Below are positions 4,854 to 8,869 of a stretch of 8,869 nucleotides of DNA, one piece after another. Source of the stretch: Phycisphaerae bacterium (GTDB lineage Bacteria; Planctomycetota; Phycisphaerae; JAAYCJ01); NCBI GenBank assembly GCA_012514125.1, contig JAAZAW010000187.1:1-8869 (forward strand), in the 5' to 3' direction. The notes beneath the pieces are model-generated. The model made no database searches. It had not been told where the DNA came from and saw nothing but the letters and a program-made list of their open reading frames with translations. The first letter of the stretch is position 1. Each line of letters starts with the position of its first letter. Both the position numbers and the translations under genes were made by a program.

Positions 4854-7079
4854 ATGAATCCAACAAACAAGTTAATTCTTCATCGTCCGGCCTGCCTCCT
4901 TCTGACGGGTGTTTTTATCCTCATTCTTGTCGCCCTTTCCCCTGCGAATACGACATCAAACAACGAAAAGGGAAAAAACATCCAGGCCTATATTAAAATC
5001 CTGAAAACTCCCACTAATCCACTTGAAACAAGAAAAATGATCGCCGGCTTTCTGCTCGACGCCAACACCCCCGATGCTCATGACCACCTCCTGAAAATCC
5101 TTTCCGACCCCACGGATACTCAGGCCCGTCTGGCGGTCATCGATGCCATTTCAGACCGCGACACCCCACCGGAAATTTTCATTGAACCCCTGATGAACAT
5201 CCTCCTGGGCACCGATCCGGAGTTACAGTCCGCCGCGGCAGGCGCCCTGAGCCGATTTAGAAACAAAGACCTCAATCTTACCGATAAGCTCATCCAGATC
5301 GCCTCCGATCCCAAAAGGCTGGCTGCCCAGCGGATTCCCGCCATCGAAGCCCTGGGTAAGATCCGAACCAAAGAAACCGTCGGCGCGATCCTGGCCATCA
5401 TGGAAAAAGCTCCCGAGAACAAAAACGATCAAAGCGAAATTGAATCCGCCTGCGCCAAAAGTCTTCGCGAACTCACCCGCGTCGATCTGGGGATCAACCT
5501 TTCCGCCTGGAAACTCTGGTGGGAACAAAATGAAAACAAAACCACAGAACAATGGCTCGAAAGCCAACTGGACGTCATTATCAACGAAAATCGAGAGCTT
5601 AAAAAACGCTACGAACAAACCGAAAACAAACTCATCGAAACCCTGGGACAACTCTACAGAGTCAATTCCACCAGCGAAACAGACCGTAACAAGGTTCTGC
5701 TCTCTTATCTTGCCGGACCACTCCCCGCTGAAAGACGAGCGGGATTACAAATCCTCATGACTCTTATTTCTCCCAAACAACAAGTCGCCCCCGAACTACA
5801 GCGAGCCGTACGCGACCTCATCGACGATCCCGACCCCTCCGTCAGGGCCGAATGCGCCAAAGCGCTCGCCGCAAGTAACGATCGACAAGCCGTCGATTCC
5901 GTCTGGAAACAAATGGAAGCCGAAACCGACCCCGCCGTCAAACAGGTCCTTCTCCTGGCCATCGGGCAACTCGGCGACAAAACCTTCCTCCAGAAACTCA
6001 TCCAGCATCTGAATTCTCCGCTGGAAACCACAAGCACCGGCTCCGCAAAAGCCATCGCCAAAATCTTCCAGAATCAGAAAGACCTCCCCCCCGACCTTAA
6101 GGACCTTACCATTCAGAGTCTTATCACCCGATACCAGCAAATCAACGACGATCAGCCCGCTTTCAAGCAGGGACTGCTCGCCACCATGACCGACGAATAC
6201 GTCGCCGATATCCGTTTTCTCCAAATCTTTAAAAACGAACTTGCTTCACCCAATCCTGAAATCCGGCGTTTCGCCGCCAGGGGAATCGCCTCGCTCCGGG
6301 ATGAAAAATTGGCAACCCTGCTCATTGACCAACTCAACGATGCGGAACCTGCCGTTCGGGCGGAGCTTGCCACCGGAATCGCGTCCCTCACTTCCGATCC
6401 CAAAGCCGTCGAAGCGCTTCTGACTCGAATTAATACCGGCGGAGAAAAAGACACCCAGGTTCGACAAATCACCTGGAACGCCATCCTCCTGATGATCAAA
6501 CGATGGACCATCGACCAGCAGATCGAATGGGCCGATAAGCGTACATCGCCGACCCACACCATCACTCCCGAACAACTCGCAAGCCTGACCGACCTGATCC
6601 TTAACCAGGTCACCGATCAAGCCCCCACCTGGCCGGCAGATCGGAAAATTTCCGTGATGGTCCACTGCGGCAGTTTTCTCCTCAAAACACCCAGAGACGA
6701 AGACGCCCCCAAATATTTCCGGCAAGCGATTTCCGCTTCCAGACAACTCTCCACCGACAAATCGCTCAAGCTTGCCGATGATATCCTCAATACACTCCTT
6801 GCGTCCACCACCTCCGACGTCATCATCGTCCAGTATCTCGACAGCCTTAAAAATCTGCTGGATCAAAAGCAACTTGAGATCATTATCACGCATTTCGCCG
6901 ATTGGGCGTCGCAACCCATTAACAAGCCCATCGCAAATGCCGTTGTGCAAGACCTTTCACCGGAGTTTCTTGCCGGATTACCGGAAAAATTACAATTCCA
7001 ATTAAAACAATTGACGCAAGGGGCCGCCACGGCAACAAAACCCGCTACCCCAACGACGGCGGAATCCGCATCTTATTAA
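4854..7079 (+). CDS. Exported HEAT-repeat protein with central coiled coil
   Basis: A 741-residue protein with a signal peptide: charged start, hydrophobic core at about 13-28, likely cleavage after Ala31 in LSPA-NTT. It probably acts in the periplasm or outside the cytoplasm. Residues about 58-208 hold an N-terminal block of HEAT/PBS-like helical repeats (phrases such as AAAGALSRFRNKD, IPAIEALGKIRTKE). Next comes the motif W219-x-x-W222-W223, which I associate with planctomycete HEAT proteins. A charged coiled-coil segment follows (about 231-268). Further repeats run from about 285 to 525 (DDPDPSVRAECAKALAAS, PEIRRFAARGIASLRDE). The C-terminal third is helical without clear repeat spacing, and the end is a low-complexity Thr/Ala/Pro tail. 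HEAT repeats bind other proteins; no catalytic motif is visible, so the partner is unknown. The start is fixed by an in-frame TAG two codons upstream. The gene has a poor ribosome-binding site and is followed after 38 bases by the sugar kinase gene. Confidence 0.85.
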   Translation: MNPTNKLILHRPACLLLTGVFILILVALSPANTTSNNEKGKNIQAYIKILKTPTNPLETRKMIAGFLLDANTPDAHDHLLKILSDPTDTQARLAVIDAISDRDTPPEIFIEPLMNILLGTDPELQSAAAGALSRFRNKDLNLTDKLIQIASDPKRLAAQRIPAIEALGKIRTKETVGAILAIMEKAPENKNDQSEIESACAKSLRELTRVDLGINLSAWKLWWEQNENKTTEQWLESQLDVIINENRELKKRYEQTENKLIETLGQLYRVNSTSETDRNKVLLSYLAGPLPAERRAGLQILMTLISPKQQVAPELQRAVRDLIDDPDPSVRAECAKALAASNDRQAVDSVWKQMEAETDPAVKQVLLLAIGQLGDKTFLQKLIQHLNSPLETTSTGSAKAIAKIFQNQKDLPPDLKDLTIQSLITRYQQINDDQPAFKQGLLATMTDEYVADIRFLQIFKNELASPNPEIRRFAARGIASLRDEKLATLLIDQLNDAEPAVRAELATGIASLTSDPKAVEALLTRINTGGEKDTQVRQITWNAILLMIKRWTIDQQIEWADKRTSPTHTITPEQLASLTDLILNQVTDQAPTWPADRKISVMVHCGSFLLKTPRDEDAPKYFRQAISASRQLSTDKSLKLADDILNTLLASTTSDVIIVQYLDSLKNLLDQKQLEIIITHFADWASQPINKPIANAVVQDLSPEFLAGLPEKLQFQLKQLTQGAATATKPATPTTAESASY

Positions 7080-7117
7080 ACATCATCATAATACCTTTCA
7101 CAACTTTGGAGATTAAC

Positions 7118-8104
7118 ATGGCCCGAAAGTATTATCTGGGAATTGACCTTGGTGGAACCAATATCAAAACCGGTGTCGTCGATGATGACGCCAAACTCCT
7201 GAGCAAATACTCCACACCGACCTGCGTCGAGGGAAACCACTCCGACACCATCCTCAAACGAATGGGCCAAGCCGGTGAAATCGTCATCGAACAGGCTGGG
7301 ATCACCGTGGACGACATCGCCGCCATCGGTGTCGGATCGCCCGGTGTACTCAACCACAAGGAAGGATTCATCCTCGCACAACCTAATATCCAGGGATGGA
7401 AAAACGTCCCCGTTCGAGACATCATCAGCCGATATTTCAAAAATAAACTCACCACCCTCGAAAACGACGCTAACGTCGCCGCCTGGGGCGAATTTTGGGC
7501 CGGTGTCGGCAAGGGAACCAATTCTCTCGTCCTGCTCACACTCGGAACGGGCGTCGGCGGCGGAATCGTCTACGGCGGGCGATTCATCCGAGGCTACCGC
7601 GACAATGCCGCCGAACTTGGACATATCATCGTCGAACCCGGCGGCCGACGCTGCAATTGTGGACAATTGGGCTGCCTCGAAGCTTACGCCTCTGCCACAA
7701 ACTCCGCTAAAATCGCCACCGAACAAATACGTGCCGGGCGTCCCACCTCCATGAAAGCCGTACTCGAAGAAAAAGGCGCCATCACCACCGAAACCATTCT
7801 CACGCATATGCTTTCAGGAGACGCCCTCGCCAAAGAACTCTGGCTTCAAACCTGCCGGTACATCGCCCTGGGCTGCCTGACCCTCAACCACACCATCAAT
7901 GCTGAAATCATCGCCCTGGCCGGCGGAATGGTCGGCGCCGGCGACCATCTGCTCAATCCTGTTCGACAATTCTATCACGAGTTGCAGGGCCATGTATTCA
8001 ATAACGTCTGCTCCAACATTGTTCTGGCCAAACTGGGCAACGACGCCGGTTTCGTTGGCGCTGCCGGTGCCGCAAAACTCAGACTGGAAGCAGGTGAATG
8101 GTAA
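7118..8104 (+). CDS. ROK-family glucokinase-type sugar kinase
   Basis: A 328-residue cytoplasmic kinase that should transfer phosphate from ATP to the 6-hydroxyl of glucose or a related hexose. Visible motifs are the N-terminal phosphate loop GIDLGGTNIKTGVV (8-21), catalytic Asp117 in LENDANVAAWGE, the second ATP motif LGTGVGGGIV (142-151), and the ROK signature. Sugar-contact residues are Glu166, His169 and Glu188. The zinc site is His169 with Cys179, Cys181 and Cys186 in CNCGQLGCLE. A third glycine motif, ALAGGMVGAG, lies near 266-275. There is no N-terminal helix-turn-helix, so it is an enzyme rather than a ROK repressor. The start is ATG 7118, with GGAG 6 bases before it; a TTG 12 bases earlier is in frame but lies just upstream of and next to that ribosome-binding site. 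Full length for the family. N-acetylglucosamine, mannose or fructose kinase activity is possible. Confidence 0.93.
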   Translation: MARKYYLGIDLGGTNIKTGVVDDDAKLLSKYSTPTCVEGNHSDTILKRMGQAGEIVIEQAGITVDDIAAIGVGSPGVLNHKEGFILAQPNIQGWKNVPVRDIISRYFKNKLTTLENDANVAAWGEFWAGVGKGTNSLVLLTLGTGVGGGIVYGGRFIRGYRDNAAELGHIIVEPGGRRCNCGQLGCLEAYASATNSAKIATEQIRAGRPTSMKAVLEEKGAITTETILTHMLSGDALAKELWLQTCRYIALGCLTLNHTINAEIIALAGGMVGAGDHLLNPVRQFYHELQGHVFNNVCSNIVLAKLGNDAGFVGAAGAAKLRLEAGEW

Positions 8105-8371
8105 TCGCACTCCCACAAAACTTCGATGATCGCCCAAAAAGATGCGACCGTAAAGGAACATGTTTCCTGTAATCTGCAACGCCGTCGCGTCCTTCAACAT
8201 TCAACAAAACCGACTCCGGATCGACGCTTTCCATCATCGTCCGGCGTGACAGACGATGTCGTAAGGTCCCCCCTTGTCGTCGCGATGATTTGCATAAAGA
8301 ATTCGTTGAAAAAATAAACAAAATATTTGATCGCAACTAACCTCCCGCCTAGTATTTCAGGTCAGGGATTA

Positions 8372-8463
8372 CAAAATTTTCGCTGTTCGGATCATTCGGG
8401 GTGTCCCTTAAAAAATAGCGTTTAAAAGCCATTCCGAATCATCCGGTCAAAACAAAAATTTTG
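8372..8463. repeat. Long imperfect inverted repeat (two-tier stem)
   Basis: An inner pair of 12-base arms, CGGATCATTCGG (8388-8399) and CCGAATCATCCG (8434-8445), is complementary at all but one position, around a 34-base loop. An outer pair, CAAAATTTT (8372-8380) and AAAATTTTG (8455-8463), is perfectly complementary. Unpaired segments of 7 and 9 bases separate the tiers. As RNA this would make a roughly 90-nucleotide hairpin. It could be a bidirectional terminator-like element, a transcribed structured RNA, or a small mobile repeat. No terminal duplication is obvious. Confidence 0.6.
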
Positions 8464-8475
8464 AACAATGAACAA

Positions 8476-8628
8476 ATGAAAAAGGATCGTGTATTTATGT
8501 TGACACAAGCTTTAAATACTGTTAAAACATGCTTTAATAAGAATGATATTTGTTCGGGGAAAGAAGCTTGTGTGCCGAAAGTTTTCTCTAGTTTTTTGTT
8601 TTTACGGCAAAAAATAAACAGACTATAA
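8476..8628 (+). CDS. Possible small protein of 43-50 residues with three cysteines
   Basis: A frame from ATG 8476 (50 residues) or ATG 8497 (43 residues) ends at TAA 8626-8628. The second start has AAGGA about 10 bases upstream and is preferred. The product reads MLTQALNTVKTCFNKNDICS near its start, then a basic, aromatic C-terminal half (SSFLFLRQKINRL). It has three Cys and no recognised domain. Its end overlaps the -10 box of the glycosyltransferase promoter. A competing reading is that this stretch is regulatory, since TTGACA at 8500-8505 with TAAAAC 17 bases on also resembles a promoter. Confidence 0.3.
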   Translation: MKKDRVFMLTQALNTVKTCFNKNDICSGKEACVPKVFSSFLFLRQKINRL

Positions 8629-8629
8629 T
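8601..8629 (+). promoter_or_regulatory. Predicted promoter for the glycosyltransferase gene
   Basis: TTTACG (8601-8606) and a perfect TATAAT (8624-8629) are separated by 17 bases. The start site would lie near 8636, giving a leader of about 35 bases with a strong GGAGG at 8660-8664. A second, weaker candidate further up is TTGACA (8500-8505) with TAAAAC (8523-8528), spacing 17. Confidence 0.6.
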
Positions 8630-8671
8630 GTTATTTGGGTGTCGGGACGCACGTCCGGTGGAGGCATGGGT

Positions 8672-8869
8672 ATGAAGGTTTTAATGTTGGGCTGGGAATT
8701 TCCACCTTTTATCAGCGGGGGTCTGGGAACCGCCTGCTACGGACTCACTAAAGCCATGAGTGAGTTGGGTGTCGAGGTTATTTTCGTTTTACCCAAGCCC
8801 GTGCAAAGTGAATTCGCGACTCACGTAAAAATGGTCGCCCCCAAACCGGGATCGCGATATGATGTTCCC
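8672..8869 (+). CDS. Glycosyltransferase, glycogen-synthase/GT4-like, N-terminal part (partial)
   Basis: The first 66 residues of a gene that runs off the window. It opens MKVLMLGWEFPPFISGGLG, followed by TACYGLTKAMSELG and VEVIFVLPKP. This is the N-terminal Rossmann half of GT-B glycosyltransferases: a first beta strand, then the glycine-rich loop that contacts the nucleotide-sugar donor or acceptor (as in glycogen/starch synthase KxGGL), then the Leu-x-x-x-L-x-x-x-G-H/V-V pattern. GT4 and GT5 families share this start, so glycogen synthase and a capsule or cell-surface glycosyltransferase cannot be separated here. ATG 8672 is chosen because GGAGG (8660-8664) sits 7 bases before it. An in-frame ATG at 8666 is too close to that site. 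It has its own promoter and so is probably transcribed separately from the sugar kinase. Confidence 0.85.
   Translation, partial: MKVLMLGWEFPPFISGGLGTACYGLTKAMSELGVEVIFVLPKPVQSEFATHVKMVAPKPGSRYDVP

Larger units (their letters stand above)
8105..8671. other. Intergenic region between the sugar kinase and the glycosyltransferase
   Basis: This 567-base stretch contains a small hairpin (AGGAA 8154-8158 with TTCCT 8164-8168), a long imperfect inverted repeat (8372-8463), one possible small ORF (8476-8628) and a good promoter before the glycosyltransferase. The first 250 bases show open frames on both strands, but their translations lack protein-like composition and ribosome-binding sites. No standard terminator with a T-run was found after the kinase. 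Confidence 0.5.

Noticed and set aside
5120..6950. Long leftward frames across the HEAT-repeat gene
   Set aside because: They follow from the codon bias of the plus-strand gene; the plus-strand translation has a signal peptide and repeats.
7106..7117. TTG start giving four extra residues to the sugar kinase
   Set aside because: The TTG overlaps the GGAG ribosome-binding site that serves ATG 7118, and the family start matches the ATG.
7076..7807. 243-residue leftward frame opposite the sugar kinase
   Set aside because: Mirror of a strongly supported ROK kinase gene; Gly/Asp-rich translation is a typical antisense artefact.
8079..8336. 85- and 63-residue frames on opposite strands after the sugar kinase
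   Set aside because: Neither has a ribosome-binding site or recognisable composition, and they overlap one another.

Overview
The window is 8.9 kb of moderate-GC bacterial DNA. A planctomycete of the Phycisphaerae type is the best guess. Support comes from a secreted HEAT-repeat protein carrying a Trp-x-x-Trp-Trp signature that I associate with planctomycete HEAT proteins, a zinc-type ROK glucokinase, and a following glycosyltransferase whose N-terminus reads MKVLMLGWEFPPFISGGLG. This assignment is an inference from gene style, not a search result.

Left end (1-1554): the last 30 residues of an AraC-type regulator are followed by a leftward gene for a LexA/phage-type repressor with an XRE helix-turn-helix and an S24 self-cleaving peptidase domain. 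Its upstream region holds four spaced copies of an operator-like motif (best copy TTACAC-GTTT-GTGTAA) and good promoter candidates facing each other. A rightward 72-residue gene of unknown function follows. This repressor/operator/small-protein unit looks like an inducible genetic switch and is the most interesting part of the window.

Middle left (1555-4403): a non-coding stretch with hairpins and a degenerate heptanucleotide repeat precedes two translationally coupled genes. The first encodes a diverged ANL-superfamily adenylate-forming enzyme that lacks the usual A10 lysine. The second encodes a TauE/SafE-type membrane permease. Their one-base overlap suggests one operon.

Middle right (4404-8104): a 450-base non-coding region with small hairpins and two doubtful micro-ORFs precedes the exported 741-residue HEAT-repeat protein. 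A ROK-family glucokinase-type sugar kinase follows 38 bases later, probably in the same transcript.

Right end (8105-8869): a 560-base intergenic region holds a long imperfect inverted repeat, a possible 43-50 residue ORF and a clear promoter. It leads into the start of a glycogen-synthase/GT4-like glycosyltransferase cut off by the window edge. The ROK kinase and this glycosyltransferase suggest a carbohydrate or glycogen theme on this side. No tRNA, rRNA, CRISPR array or insertion sequence was seen.
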